The notes: generated by a model from the sequence alone, not told the origin. A DNA stretch of 64,000 nt from Chitinophaga japonensis (GCF_007830125.1 NZ_VLLG01000002.1:444985-508984), one strand, 5' to 3'; positions 9,324 through 18,163 are shown, counted from the stretch's first letter. Numbers and translations are program-made.

Positions 9324-9575
9324 ATGAAACAAGTAATATTCCTGGGCGCCCTTTTACTGGGCTTTTGCGTACACAAAGCCACGGCGCAGGTAAGCGTACA
9401 CGTAAGAATAGGCCCTCCTCCCCCGCCGCCGCCCGTTGTAGTGGTGCGTCCCCGGCCGGTAGTGGTAGCGCCCCGACCGGTGGTGGTGGTACGCCCTGCA
9501 CCGGTGGTGGTAGTGCGTCCTGCACCGGTAGTAGCGGTAGCCCGCCCGGTAAGGGTAGTACGTGTTTACCGTTAA
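9324..9575 (+). CDS. Small exported Val/Pro/Arg-rich low-complexity protein
   Basis: An 83-residue protein with a clear signal peptide (about 1-22, ending ATAQ). A mature part of about 60 residues is made almost only of Val, Pro, Arg and Ala: a run of seven prolines, then repeated RPAPVVVV-type units and a basic tail (RVVRVYR). The repeat is also visible in the DNA as near-identical copies around 9490-9540. The alternating Val/Pro/Arg pattern suggests an extended, possibly surface- or polyanion-associated peptide, but no function is recognised. It is followed within 15 bases by a tiny lipoprotein gene. Confidence 0.7.
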   Translation: MKQVIFLGALLLGFCVHKATAQVSVHVRIGPPPPPPPVVVVRPRPVVVAPRPVVVVRPAPVVVVRPAPVVAVARPVRVVRVYR

Positions 9576-9589
9576 AAAATAAACGCCCT

Positions 9590-9769
9590 ATGCGACTATT
9601 GCTCTTTTTTGCCGCGCTGTGCTGCGTGGCGCTGATCACCTGTTCCCGGAACGATGATGTGACGATGGCCGGCCTGCAATACGGCAGGACCTCCGGGGAT
9701 GCTGTTAATATACACGATGCGGCCCTGGCGCCGGTGTGGAAAGATACCCTGATGGCCAACAATAATTAG
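9590..9769 (+). CDS. Tiny predicted lipoprotein, function unknown
   Basis: A 59-residue frame starting at the ATG at 9590. Its start is a lipoprotein signal, MRLLLFFAALCCVALITCSR, with lipobox LITC (Cys18), followed by about 40 polar residues ending MANNN. It follows the Val/Pro-rich gene by 14 bases on the same strand and ends 41 bases before zwf. The signal peptide and lipobox in the same direction as its neighbours support it being real. No family is recognised. Confidence 0.6.
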   Translation: MRLLLFFAALCCVALITCSRNDDVTMAGLQYGRTSGDAVNIHDAALAPVWKDTLMANNN

Positions 9770-9810
9770 TATCTTTCCTCATCTTTAAGCATCACAAGTA
9801 ATATTAACGG

Positions 9811-11316
9811 ATGAAACCAGCAAAAAAAGCGTCTCCCTCCGTCATCGTGATCTTCGGCGGCACGGGCGACCTCTCCAAACGGAAATTGATACCGGCTTTT
9901 TACAACCTGTTTATTGAAGGCTGGATGCCGGAAAGCTTCAACATCATCGGGCTGGGGCTGGAAAATTTTGACGATGCCGCCTACCACCAGCACCTGCTGA
10001 AAGGACTGACGGAATTTTCCCGCAGCGGCACGCCGGAGGAAACCAAATGGAACGACTTTAAATCGCGGGTGCATTACCTGGTGTCTGACATCAATGACCC
10101 GGAATTCTATACCCTGCTGGGCAACAGGCTGGACGAGCTGGATACGGCGAGAGGCACGCGTGCAGACCGGCTGTTCTACCTGTCTGTAGCACCGCATTTC
10201 ATTGCGCCGGTCACCGTTAACCTGGGCCATACCGGCATTGCGGGCAATGTGCAGGCCGACCGCATCATCGTGGAAAAACCGTTTGGCCATAACCGGGAGA
10301 CGGCTACGGTGCTGAACGACCTGCTGACCAAAACTTTCCATGAATGCCAGATATACCGGATAGACCACTACCTGGGCAAGGAAACGGTGCAGAACATACT
10401 GGCCTTCCGCTTTGCCAACGCGCTGTTTGAGCCGCTGTGGAACCGCAGCTATATTGATTATGTGCAGATCACCGTGGCGGAACAGGTAGGCGTGGAACAA
10501 CGGGGCAGCTACTACGAAGGTGCGGGCGCGCTGCGCGATATGATACAGAACCACCTGCTGCAGGTGCTCTGCATGATCGCCATGGAACCACCGGTGTCCT
10601 TTGAGGCAGAGGAGATCCGGAACCGGAAGGTGGACGTGCTGCGCGCCATCCGCCCGCTGAAGCATGAAGAGGTGTACAAGTACGCCGTAAGAGGCCAGTA
10701 CGGCTCCGGCTGGATAAAGGGACAGCAGGTGGCCGGCTACCGCGAAGAACCGGGCGTAAAGCCCGATTCCAACACGGAGACCTACGCGGCCATCAAGTTC
10801 TACCTGGACAACTGGCGCTGGCAGGATGTACCCTTTTACCTGCGCACCGGCAAACGCATGCAGGAAAAAACATCTTCCATCACCATACAGTTCCGCCCGG
10901 TGCCGCATGCCACCTTCCCGGACGAGTACGCTCATAACCTTTCGCCCAACCGGCTTATCATCAACATACAACCGCGCATGGATATACGCCTGCGCTTTAC
11001 CGCCAAAAAGCAGGGGCTGGAAATGAGCCTGAACCCCGTGGAAATGGTGTTCAACTACGAGAACGCCAGCGCCAAAACGCCGGAGGCCTACGAAACACTG
11101 CTGCTGGACGCGCTGCGGGGCGACGCCACCCTGTTCATGCGCTCCGACCAGGTGCTGGCCGCCTGGGATGTGATCACCCCCATACTGGAGACCTGGGAGG
11201 CGCACGACTCGCTGGACTTTCCCAACTACCAGGCCGGCACCTGGGGACCGGAAAACGCGGAGGCGCTGATCGCAAGGCAGGGACATACCTGGACCGCACA
11301 TACTAATTTACCTTAG
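9811..11316 (+). CDS. zwf: Glucose-6-phosphate 1-dehydrogenase
   Basis: A 501-residue protein of normal length for the family. The NADP-binding motif [10 protein letters not shown] lies at 16-25, EKPFG at 155-159, and the active-site signature RIDHYLGKE at 183-191, including the substrate-binding Lys190 and catalytic His187. It oxidises glucose 6-phosphate to 6-phosphogluconolactone, the first step of the oxidative pentose phosphate pathway, and makes NADPH in the cytoplasm. The usual partners pgl and gnd are not adjacent. The next gene begins 37 bases downstream on the same strand but is an exported hydrolase. Confidence 0.97.
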   Translation: MKPAKKASPSVIVIFGGTGDLSKRKLIPAFYNLFIEGWMPESFNIIGLGLENFDDAAYHQHLLKGLTEFSRSGTPEETKWNDFKSRVHYLVSDINDPEFYTLLGNRLDELDTARGTRADRLFYLSVAPHFIAPVTVNLGHTGIAGNVQADRIIVEKPFGHNRETATVLNDLLTKTFHECQIYRIDHYLGKETVQNILAFRFANALFEPLWNRSYIDYVQITVAEQVGVEQRGSYYEGAGALRDMIQNHLLQVLCMIAMEPPVSFEAEEIRNRKVDVLRAIRPLKHEEVYKYAVRGQYGSGWIKGQQVAGYREEPGVKPDSNTETYAAIKFYLDNWRWQDVPFYLRTGKRMQEKTSSITIQFRPVPHATFPDEYAHNLSPNRLIINIQPRMDIRLRFTAKKQGLEMSLNPVEMVFNYENASAKTPEAYETLLLDALRGDATLFMRSDQVLAAWDVITPILETWEAHDSLDFPNYQAGTWGPENAEALIARQGHTWTAHTNLP

Positions 11317-11353
11317 ATTTATTCCCGCAATTTTTAATTTAGGGGATCAAAAT

Positions 11354-12130
11354 ATGCTGATTATGTATAAGAAAGTACTTGTAATGGCAGGTGCCGTGAT
11401 GCTGGCCACCGCTGCATTTGCGCAAACCAAGCCGGAAGACACGGAAGTATGGTCGCCTGTGCCCAAGGTGGTAACGCCGGGCAAAGCCTTTGCTGACGCG
11501 CCTTCGGATGCCGTGCTGCTGTTTGACGGCAAGAACCTGGATGAATGGCAATCTGTAGACCACCCCAGCCAGCCCGCCGGATGGAAAGTAGCCGACAACG
11601 TGATAACGGTAGATAAAAGCAAGGGCAACATACAGACCAAACGCTCCTTTACCGACTACCAGTTGCATATTGAATACCGCATACCGGCCAACATCACCGG
11701 CGAAGGACAGGCCCGCGGCAACAGCGGCATTTTCCTGGCTTCCATCGGCCCCGGCGATGCCGGCTACGAGCTGCAGGTGCTGGACAATTATAATAACAAG
11801 ACCTATGTGAACGGGCAGGCCGGCAGCATCTACAAGCAATCCCCGCCCCTGGTAAATGCCTGCAAAAAACCGGGTGAATGGCAGTGCTACGATGTGGTAT
11901 GGACCGCTCCCCGCTTTAACACCGACGGCTCCGTAAAATCGCCCGCCCGCGTTACCGTGTTCCACAACGGCGTACTGGTACAGGACAATACCGAGTTACT
12001 GGGGCCCACCCGCTATATCGGCAAGGCTTCCTATGAAAAAGCACATGGCGCCAGCCCTATCAAACTACAGGCGCATGGCGACAAAAGCGAACCGATCAGC
12101 TTCCGCAATATCTGGATACGCCCGCTTTAA
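11354..12130 (+). CDS. DUF1080 (3-keto-disaccharide hydrolase-like) secreted protein
   Basis: A 258-residue protein with a signal peptide (MYKKVLVMAGAVMLATAAFAQ from the second ATG at 11363; an ATG at 11354 is also possible). The body matches the DUF1080 / 3-keto-disaccharide hydrolase fold: LLFDGKNLDEWQSVD near residue 55, GNSGIFL near 122, YELQVLDNYNN near 137, and an HNGVLVQDN strand near the end. Family members are lectin-like beta-sandwich proteins; some cleave 3-keto-glucosides made by dehydrogenases. No 3-keto-sugar dehydrogenase is nearby, so the substrate is unknown. A strong hairpin terminator follows at 12150-12216. Confidence 0.85.
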   Translation: MLIMYKKVLVMAGAVMLATAAFAQTKPEDTEVWSPVPKVVTPGKAFADAPSDAVLLFDGKNLDEWQSVDHPSQPAGWKVADNVITVDKSKGNIQTKRSFTDYQLHIEYRIPANITGEGQARGNSGIFLASIGPGDAGYELQVLDNYNNKTYVNGQAGSIYKQSPPLVNACKKPGEWQCYDVVWTAPRFNTDGSVKSPARVTVFHNGVLVQDNTELLGPTRYIGKASYEKAHGASPIKLQAHGDKSEPISFRNIWIRPL

Positions 12131-12149
12131 TTAATAATTAACAGTTAAT

Positions 12150-12216
12150 AATTAATAATACCCGCAGCATGGGTGTTTCATTGAAACACTTGCGTTGCGG
12201 GTATTATTAATTTTTA
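12150..12216 (+). terminator. Long nested hairpin, probable transcription terminator
   Basis: A 17-bp perfect inverted repeat, AATTAATAATACCCGCA at 12150-12166 and its complement at 12196-12212, encloses a second hairpin, GTGTTTCA / TGAAACAC (12173-12189). A T-rich stretch (12211-12215) follows on the plus strand. It lies 20 bases after the DUF1080 gene and is the only structured element in the 12131-12343 gap. The symmetric AT-rich base could also stop minus-strand transcripts. Confidence 0.65.
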
Positions 12217-12343
12217 ATTGAAAATTCATCGGTACAAACCCTCCCTTTGCCGGTACATCGCTCTTTTCCTCCCCGCTTCCATTAAACTTTACATTGCCAT
12301 ACGGTCAAATCCTATAAAACAGTGAACAATTAAAACATGCTTT

Positions 12344-13069
12344 ATGGAAAGAAAGCTTTTTTTGAAAAACAGCCTGGCCGCCCTGGGACTGGCCACCATT
12401 GCACCGCTGATGAAAGCCTGCTCGAAGGACGATGACGTGGGCACGGATACGGACACGGATACCGGCAGCAGCGGCGAGTGCTCCGTTACGCCTACGGAAA
12501 CAGCAGGGCCTTACCCTACCAAAAATCCTTCCTCCTACGAACGGAGCAATATCGTGGACGGGCAGGAAGGCGTGCCCCTTACCGTCAAGATCACGGTTAA
12601 GAACACCAGCAACAACTGCGCTGCGCTGTCCGGCGCGCTGGTGGATATCTGGCACTGCACAGCGCTGGGGTATTACTCCGAATACGTGGTGAATCCCGGC
12701 GGGGGCTATTCTTCCGTGGACTATACGGGGTCGCACTTCCTGCGCGGGCGGCAGGTGACGGACTCAGACGGGCTGGTGACCTTTACCAGCATCTTCCCGG
12801 GCTGGTACGGGGGCAGGGCGCCCCATATTCATGTGCATATCTACAATGCCGGCGGCACCTCCCTGCTGGTTACGCAGATAGCTTTCCCAACGGATGTTTG
12901 CGATACCGTGTACACCACGGCGTCTCCCTACTCCGAACATGGCACGCAGGATACCTCCAACAGCGAAGATGGCATATTCCGGGACTCGCTCTCCAGCGAG
13001 CTGGCCACGGTTACGGGCAGCGTGTCCGCCGGCTATACGCTCACCCATACTATTAACGTAAGCGCCTGA
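12344..13069 (+). CDS. Intradiol ring-cleavage dioxygenase-like exported protein
   Basis: A 241-residue protein with a hydrophobic N-terminus ending in a possible lipobox (LMKAC, Cys26) and then an Asp/Thr-rich linker (about 28-45). The rest resembles the intradiol dioxygenase beta-fold, with a short form of the C-terminal motif FPGWYGGRAPHIHVHI. The non-haem Fe(III) ligands are probably Tyr110 or Tyr111, Tyr155, His161 and His163. Classical members cleave catechols, but exported bacterial and fungal homologues act on unknown aromatic substrates. It is the first gene of a tight three-gene operon; the next gene starts 3 bases after its stop. Confidence 0.85.
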   Translation: MERKLFLKNSLAALGLATIAPLMKACSKDDDVGTDTDTDTGSSGECSVTPTETAGPYPTKNPSSYERSNIVDGQEGVPLTVKITVKNTSNNCAALSGALVDIWHCTALGYYSEYVVNPGGGYSSVDYTGSHFLRGRQVTDSDGLVTFTSIFPGWYGGRAPHIHVHIYNAGGTSLLVTQIAFPTDVCDTVYTTASPYSEHGTQDTSNSEDGIFRDSLSSELATVTGSVSAGYTLTHTINVSA

Positions 13070-13071
13070 TC

Positions 13072-13578
13072 ATGCCTAACCGGACCATCCGCCTGCTATA
13101 CCGGAAAGTGATCGATGCCGGCTCCAGGAAACGCTGGGAGCGGCACCTGCTCAGCGACAGCTATGCCGAGTTCCTGCTGCAGGCCCAGTATTTCAACCAG
13201 GAAAAGAAGTACCGCACTTTTGGCGAGCTGCTGGCCTATGCGCCCGGCGCGGAAAAGCTGCATTTCCTGGTAACGCCGGCCATTACGGGGCACCTGCAGC
13301 ACCTGAACGGCAAAGTGCCGGATATCCTGAACAACCTGGGGCAGCATTTCCTGCCGTTCAGGAATTTCCGGTTCGAGATCATCCACTCCGATACCCGGGA
13401 TGAAACCAAACACCAGGTAGCGATCAATTTCCTGTCCGAGCCGCTCACCTGGTACGATACCATTGGCAACCAACTGCTGGTGGGCCTGAACGGCGAACAG
13501 GCGGTGGATGACATGAGGCCTACGGAAATGTTTGCCATGCAGCCATTCCTCAGCATTCATTCTTTAAAGGAACCCTGA
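13072..13578 (+). CDS. Unknown protein between the dioxygenase-like and pirin-like genes
   Basis: A 168-residue soluble protein with no signal peptide or membrane segment. It starts MPNRTIRLLYRKVIDAGSR and contains aromatic/charged stretches (DSYAEFLLQAQYFNQEKKYR, RFEIIHSDTRDETKHQ). I do not recognise a family. Its ATG is 2 bases after the stop of the dioxygenase-like gene, and its own stop is 2 bases before the pirin-like gene, so the three are almost certainly translated from one mRNA. Coupling with a pirin-like cupin suggests a cytoplasmic role in redox or aromatic metabolism, but that is inference only. Confidence 0.75.
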   Translation: MPNRTIRLLYRKVIDAGSRKRWERHLLSDSYAEFLLQAQYFNQEKKYRTFGELLAYAPGAEKLHFLVTPAITGHLQHLNGKVPDILNNLGQHFLPFRNFRFEIIHSDTRDETKHQVAINFLSEPLTWYDTIGNQLLVGLNGEQAVDDMRPTEMFAMQPFLSIHSLKEP

Positions 13579-13580
13579 CC

Positions 13581-14267
13581 ATGATACCGCAGACAAAAGG
13601 GAAGATCTTCCTGGCAGACGAAAGAGGCAGGCATGAAACGACCTGGTTCAGGAGCTACCATACGTTCAATTTCGGGAACTATTACCATGTGCACAAGCAG
13701 CCGTTCGGGGCGCTGTACGTGCTGAATGAAGATACGCTGGGTGGCGGCAGGCGCCTGACCCTGCAGGTAGAAGAAGATACGGACATTTTCCTGCTGCCCA
13801 CGGTAGGCGCTGTTAACTGGCAGCACACGGCCGGCGCGCCTGTACTGACCGGCGCAGGACAGGCGCTCTGCTTCTCCGCCACCAGCGGCGACACCTTCAC
13901 CGTCAGCAACCCTTATGAAGATGCGCTGGTAAACTTCCTGCAATTGTGGATCAAAAGACCGGGAACGCCCGGCAGCGATATACCGGAGGCTTGCGACTTT
14001 TACCTGGACCAGCCGAAAGACCGGCTGCTGCCCCTTTTTGACGGCAGGCTGTTCATCGGCAAATTCAATGGCCGGGCGGAAACGGTGCATACCGTTGCTC
14101 ACCCCGGCCATGGGATATTTGTGTTTGTCATTGAAGGCGCTTTTGAAGTGCAGCACCGCTTAATGAACGCGCGGGACGGGCTGGCCCTGTGGGATGTACG
14201 GGAAATTGAGCTGGAAGCCCTGTCCAACGATGCGATCCTGCTGGTAGCCAACGTGCCGGCGCTATAG
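13581..14267 (+). CDS. Pirin-like cupin protein
   Basis: A 228-residue two-cupin protein of the pirin / quercetinase-like group as found in Bacteroidota: RHETTWFRSYHTFNFGNYY near residue 12, LYVLNEDTLGGGRRL, a histidine in the WQH strand near 75, and a second cupin half with HPGHGIFVFVIEGAFEV. Some pirins cleave quercetin with a bound metal and others are transcription cofactors. The N-terminal metal-binding His cluster is not canonical here, so catalysis cannot be claimed. It is the last gene of the operon beginning at 12344. Confidence 0.75.
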   Translation: MIPQTKGKIFLADERGRHETTWFRSYHTFNFGNYYHVHKQPFGALYVLNEDTLGGGRRLTLQVEEDTDIFLLPTVGAVNWQHTAGAPVLTGAGQALCFSATSGDTFTVSNPYEDALVNFLQLWIKRPGTPGSDIPEACDFYLDQPKDRLLPLFDGRLFIGKFNGRAETVHTVAHPGHGIFVFVIEGAFEVQHRLMNARDGLALWDVREIELEALSNDAILLVANVPAL

Positions 14268-14289
14268 CTTCAGGATCTGCAGCGTGGTG

Positions 14290-14667
14290 CTACCGCCTCC
14301 GTGCCGTTACTTCTTTCACCCGGAACTGCACGATCCGGGTAATGAGGCCCAACGGCATGGGCTGGTCCAGGGGAAACTGCACCGATCCTTTTCCTGTTTT
14401 GTAAACTGACAGCGCTTTTCTAAATGCCTCCTGCCCGGTAGGCGTGGCATAAAAACCAATATGATGCTTAAAAGCGGCGAAGTGCACCAGGTTCTTGCCG
14501 TGCAGCGTAAACGTAGGTATGCCGTAGCTGATCTTTTCACCGGCATCGGGCGCAGATTGCTGAATAGTGGCGCGTACCTGCTGCAGGATGTCCTGCACGT
14601 CTTTGGGGAAGCCGGCAATGTATGCATCAATGGTGGCCGCCGGTGCGCTTTTCATGGTATTTGCCAT
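14290..14667 (-). CDS. DUF1801 (YdhG-like) small cytoplasmic protein
   Basis: A 125-residue protein starting MANTMKSAPAATIDAYIAGF at the ATG at 14667; the frame is open further upstream but without family similarity. It shows the DUF1801 pattern: PKDVQDILQQVRATI, then KISYGIPTFTLHGKNLVHFA, GFYATP, and KTGKGSVQFPLDQPMPL. Family members have a frataxin-like alpha/beta fold and unknown function. It converges with the pirin-like gene across a 22-base gap. A GC-rich hairpin lies just upstream (14766-14789). Confidence 0.85.
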   Translation of the reverse strand: MANTMKSAPAATIDAYIAGFPKDVQDILQQVRATIQQSAPDAGEKISYGIPTFTLHGKNLVHFAAFKHHIGFYATPTGQEAFRKALSVYKTGKGSVQFPLDQPMPLGLITRIVQFRVKEVTARRR

Positions 14668-14765
14668 AATGGTAGCGATTAGTAACACAAAGCTAGTGAT
14701 TGGGGCTGACAGGGGTGGTAGGTAAAGGAGACATTGGAGGGGGCGGGATGAGACAAAGGTTATAA

Positions 14766-14789
14766 GTCCCCCCTTGACGGAGGGGGGAC
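14766..14789. repeat. GC-rich hairpin between two minus-strand genes
   Basis: GTCCCCCC (14766-14773) and its perfect complement GGGGGGAC (14782-14789) flank the 8-base loop TTGACGGA. It lies 4 bases after the stop of the 14793-15239 gene, read on the minus strand. The sequence after it on that strand (TTATAACC) is not a proper T tract. It may be a weak terminator, or an intergenic repeat of the C6/G6 type. Confidence 0.4.
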
Positions 14790-14792
14790 CGT

Positions 14793-15239
14793 TTACAACG
14801 CCGCCAACAACTGGCCCTGCGGCAGCTCCGCTGCTGCATAATGCATGGTGAGCTGGCCACCCGCATGCTGTTTTTCCAGTGCCAGCAGCTCTTTCACGGG
14901 AATGATCATTCCCTTCTTCCCGTCTTTCACGTCTGCAAATTTCCACTCCTTCAGGATGCGGCCCTGCCCGTCCTTAATGGAAATGCTCCGGCCGGTGCCC
15001 GCGGTTTTAGAATGGCAGTGCGTGTAATAGATCACCAGCCGGTCACTGGCTTTGGCATTGTCCAGGTGCAGGCTTTTCAGGCTTACTTCCTTCAGGGCGT
15101 ACTCCTTTAACAACAACTTGTCGTTCAGGTATACCTCATAGCTGTCTACCCCGCGCGGCGCAAAGGCGAACAGTGCAGCGCATACCGTAACGAAAGCCAT
15201 TAGCTTCGGCAGCGTGCGTTTTAAAAATGCTTGTTGCAT
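14793..15239 (-). CDS. Small secreted protein of unknown function
   Basis: A 148-residue protein with an N-terminal signal or anchor (about 12-28, LMAFVTVCAALFAFAPRG). A mature part of mixed strands follows, with EVYLNDKLLLKEYALKEVSL, LVIYYTHCHSKTAGTGR (the only mature cysteine and a histidine pair) and IKDGQGRILKEWKFADVKDG. I do not recognise a named family; the pattern resembles small periplasmic beta-proteins of Bacteroidota. It lies upstream of the DUF1801 gene on the same strand, separated by 125 bases that hold a hairpin. Confidence 0.7.
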   Translation of the reverse strand: MQQAFLKRTLPKLMAFVTVCAALFAFAPRGVDSYEVYLNDKLLLKEYALKEVSLKSLHLDNAKASDRLVIYYTHCHSKTAGTGRSISIKDGQGRILKEWKFADVKDGKKGMIIPVKELLALEKQHAGGQLTMHYAAAELPQGQLLAAL

Positions 15240-15365
15240 GGCATCAAGTTTTCGGATGAATAATAAGGTTCTCCGGCAAAGAAAAACAATACCGGCAAGC
15301 GCCTTTCATCCGTTTGACAAAGCGCAGCAAGCACTTGATGTATGGCAGGTAATGTACGAACAGCC

Positions 15366-16715
15366 TTATTTACCGGCCGGTGCCAGCATACCCGGGTACA
15401 CCACGCCCTCCGCCTGCGGCAGCTCAATGCTCAGCAGGCGGGCGATGAGCGGCGCAATATCTTCCAGCCCTATTTCCGGCAGCACGCTGCCCTTATTCAG
15501 CCCGGGGCCGGCGGCTATAAAGCCGGTGCGTATCTCGTTGAAATCCGGGAAGTAGCCATGCGCGCCGCCTTTGGCTGGGCGCAGCTCCGGGCCGTCTGCT
15601 GCATTACTGAAAGTAATGCCCTGCACGGCGGCCAGCGCCAGCACGGCTTCCGGGTCAGCACCGGATTGCTGCAGCCCGGCGCGGTCTATCACGCGGAACA
15701 GCTTTTGCTGCGCAGGCGGCAGGCCGGCCAGTATTTTCCTTACCTGCTGCAATGTTTTCTCATCCTTCGGATCTTTCATGTGCAGGAAGGTAGAGCCGCC
15801 GGCGGAGTGAAAAGCGGCCTTCCAGTTGCCCCGGTCTTCGGCCTTGCCGGTCAGCCCGTGCTGCGCCAGCCATACATTGGGCGCCAGGCTGGAATGCGTG
15901 TCTACAAAACCATGATCGCCGGTAATGATCACCGCCGTGCTGTCTTTGATACCGGCTTTTTGCAGGGCTTCCAGGATGGTGCCAATGGCGTGATCCGCGG
16001 AGGCAACCGCCCGCCTTACACCTGCTCCCTCCCGGCCTTCGCGGTGCTGCGCCGCATCAGTGCAGGGCAGGTGCACCATTACCAGGTTGGGCTTGTATTG
16101 CTTTACCAGGTAGGCCGTCATGCGGGCCAGGTTCTCATTCATGCCCAGGTAATACAGGTTCAGGTCATTGGCTTCCAACTGGCCGGTGGCACGCTCCTGC
16201 ACTTCCTCAAACAAACCTTTGGGCGTGGCCTGCTCGCTGGTGGCGCCGCGGCGATCGCCGGGCGTGGACCGGGACCAGGTTTCCGGTATGTTGTAATCTA
16301 CCGGCGCGCCTACGGATACCGGCCAGGACACCGCGGCGGACTTCAACCCGGCGCTGCGCACCGCATCCCACAGCGTGGGCACTTTAATATCCCGCTCTTC
16401 CCTGAACCAGTCACCACTCTGCCCCTGCGGCTCAAAAGGCGTATTATAAACAATACCATGACGGGCAGGCCGGACGCCTGTTATCAGCGTGGTATGTGAG
16501 GGGTAAGTAACCGTAGGAAAAATGCCGCGGACACCCTGGGCATACACACCCTGCTGCAACAGTTGCTGCATGTTGGGCGCCGGCCAGGAAGGGTCCGTGT
16601 AAAAATCCGGGCGGAAGCCGTCTACGCTTACCAGTACTACGTATCTGGCGGTTTGCGCGGACAGCGGTGCGGTAAAGAGCAATACCGCTATAAAGAGCGT
16701 TATTATTTTTTTCAT
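15366..16715 (-). CDS. Secreted nucleotide pyrophosphatase/phosphodiesterase-type (alkaline phosphatase superfamily) enzyme
   Basis: A 449-residue protein with a signal peptide (1-20, PLSAQ). All metal-site motifs of NPP enzymes are present: Asp32 in VSVDGFRPD, nucleophile Thr70 in FPTVTYPSHTTL, Asp220 and His224 in CTDAAQH, Asp267-His268 in ITGDHG, and a late GGAHGY histidine. NPP enzymes bind two zinc ions and hydrolyse nucleotide or lipid phosphodiesters and pyrophosphates in the periplasm or outside the cell. It follows susD by 29 bases and is the only enzyme of the second sigma/FecR/SusCD locus. This suggests uptake of a phosphodiester-containing substrate. Confidence 0.92.
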   Translation of the reverse strand: MKKIITLFIAVLLFTAPLSAQTARYVVLVSVDGFRPDFYTDPSWPAPNMQQLLQQGVYAQGVRGIFPTVTYPSHTTLITGVRPARHGIVYNTPFEPQGQSGDWFREERDIKVPTLWDAVRSAGLKSAAVSWPVSVGAPVDYNIPETWSRSTPGDRRGATSEQATPKGLFEEVQERATGQLEANDLNLYYLGMNENLARMTAYLVKQYKPNLVMVHLPCTDAAQHREGREGAGVRRAVASADHAIGTILEALQKAGIKDSTAVIITGDHGFVDTHSSLAPNVWLAQHGLTGKAEDRGNWKAAFHSAGGSTFLHMKDPKDEKTLQQVRKILAGLPPAQQKLFRVIDRAGLQQSGADPEAVLALAAVQGITFSNAADGPELRPAKGGAHGYFPDFNEIRTGFIAAGPGLNKGSVLPEIGLEDIAPLIARLLSIELPQAEGVVYPGMLAPAGK

Positions 16716-16744
16716 GTTCTTTTTTTTATTTCAGCAGTGGTATC

Positions 16745-18163
16745 CTATTGGATGAAGGGAAATATTTCGCTTGCCTGTTTGTTTTGTACCAGCACTTTGT
16801 TCATATCATACTGCATGATCACGGTGCCGGCAGCTTCGTCATAAGTGAAGTCGTCCATGCCCCTGTTCAGCGGTATAAAGGCGGGTACCTGCGCCTGCGT
16901 ATGTTCCGGCAGCACATGGCTGTTGTTCAGTTGCTCCGTTTGCGACACGGGAAATTTAATGCCCAGGTCCGTCATGCGGCGGCCTTCTGCGATGAATATT
17001 TCCTGGCGCATACGGTACAGGATATACAGCAGCTCGTCCTGCATAGCAGCAGCATCAATGTCGGCAGCCGTTACCCTGGTACCGGAAACCGTATAGGCTT
17101 CAATGTCACCCTCCTGCCGGTTCAGTACATAGCCAGTGCGGGAACTATCGGCAGCATCAAATTTTACCTGTACGGCTGTTAAGGGGTAGTCCGTGCGGTT
17201 GCCGCCATTGCGGGTCTCTTTGCTGTCGTCCAGCATCACGGTGGGGCGCTGGTCCACTACTTCGGTCAGCAGGTTCTTCAGCGTCTGGCGGGCCGCAACA
17301 AGACCATTGGCGGCAATTTGTGTTTCCGCCAGTATCAGGTAGGCTTCTTCTGCTTTTACAATGGTAACGGGTTTCTGGTCTGCGCTGGGCGTACCTATGT
17401 GATAGTACTTCGGGTCCAGGAAATCCAGGCGCGGCAGCGGTGCGAACTCGTTGTAGGTGGAGGAGAACAGGTAAGTCTGCATATCGTTGGACACGCCGTT
17501 CACGCCATCGTACCCTACCTGGCGCAACAGGGTTTTATCCGCCAGCGCTTCCGTAGCATACCGTGCAGCGTTCTCCGCGTCGCCCAGGTGGTAATAAGCG
17601 CGGGCCTTCAGCAGCGTATACGCCAGCCTGTCCGCCGCTTCCGGCGCAACAGCAATGGCCTGGTCCAGGCCGGTAATGGCCAGGTGCAGGTGCTCCGCAG
17701 GCGTCAGCACCTCGCCCAGGCTGCTGCCCGGCAGCGCTACAAACAGCTCGCCGCTCAGCAGATGGGCAAAAGCCTTACTGAACAATATCTCCGCAGCATC
17801 CGCATCGGTAGCGGCCTTATCTGCCGGCAGCACCTTGCTGATGCCATAGTCGGCCATCTCGCGCAAGCGCTGTACCTGCACCTGCAGGTTGTTCACGTCC
17901 AGGTCGTAGTAATCGATCTGCGGAATATCAAACACCTTGCTGCTCAGGGTGCGGTTGTTGTAATAGTTGTCCGATACCAGCTCCGTACTCACCACTACCT
18001 GGTTCATGGTAAGGGCCAGTTGCCGGCGCAGGCCGTTAACCCAGCTTTTGGCAGCATCGGGATTTTCCAGGTATACTTCGTCCGTTACATTCGGGTTCAG
18101 CACATCGCAGGCGCTCATGCCCAGCATGGCGATGATACAGCTATATAAAAAGAGTTGCTTCAT
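16745..18163 (-). CDS. SusD/RagB-family lipoprotein (phosphodiesterase locus)
   Basis: A 472-residue lipoprotein with lipobox GMSAC (Cys19). It carries SusD-type helical repeats and, near residue 390, the RMRQEIFIAEGRRMTDLGIKF motif typical of the C-terminal SusD region (R-x-E-x-x-x-E-G-R-R). It is shorter than the other SusD proteins here and has the divergent SusD-like character seen in non-canonical pairs. It is cotranscribed with the susC 11 bases upstream and the NPP-type enzyme downstream. Its ligand is unknown. Confidence 0.9.
   Translation of the reverse strand: MKQLFLYSCIIAMLGMSACDVLNPNVTDEVYLENPDAAKSWVNGLRRQLALTMNQVVVSTELVSDNYYNNRTLSSKVFDIPQIDYYDLDVNNLQVQVQRLREMADYGISKVLPADKAATDADAAEILFSKAFAHLLSGELFVALPGSSLGEVLTPAEHLHLAITGLDQAIAVAPEAADRLAYTLLKARAYYHLGDAENAARYATEALADKTLLRQVGYDGVNGVSNDMQTYLFSSTYNEFAPLPRLDFLDPKYYHIGTPSADQKPVTIVKAEEAYLILAETQIAANGLVAARQTLKNLLTEVVDQRPTVMLDDSKETRNGGNRTDYPLTAVQVKFDAADSSRTGYVLNRQEGDIEAYTVSGTRVTAADIDAAAMQDELLYILYRMRQEIFIAEGRRMTDLGIKFPVSQTEQLNNSHVLPEHTQAQVPAFIPLNRGMDDFTYDEAAGTVIMQYDMNKVLVQNKQASEIFPFIQ

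Noticed and set aside
9421..9560. Repeats in the Val/Pro gene considered as a CRISPR-like or tandem DNA array
   Set aside because: The units are short, imperfect and in frame with a signal-peptide protein; there are no spacers of constant length.
9766..11301. A 511-codon open frame opposite zwf
   Set aside because: It is the antisense shadow of a fully conserved glucose-6-phosphate dehydrogenase and shows no recognisable protein motif.
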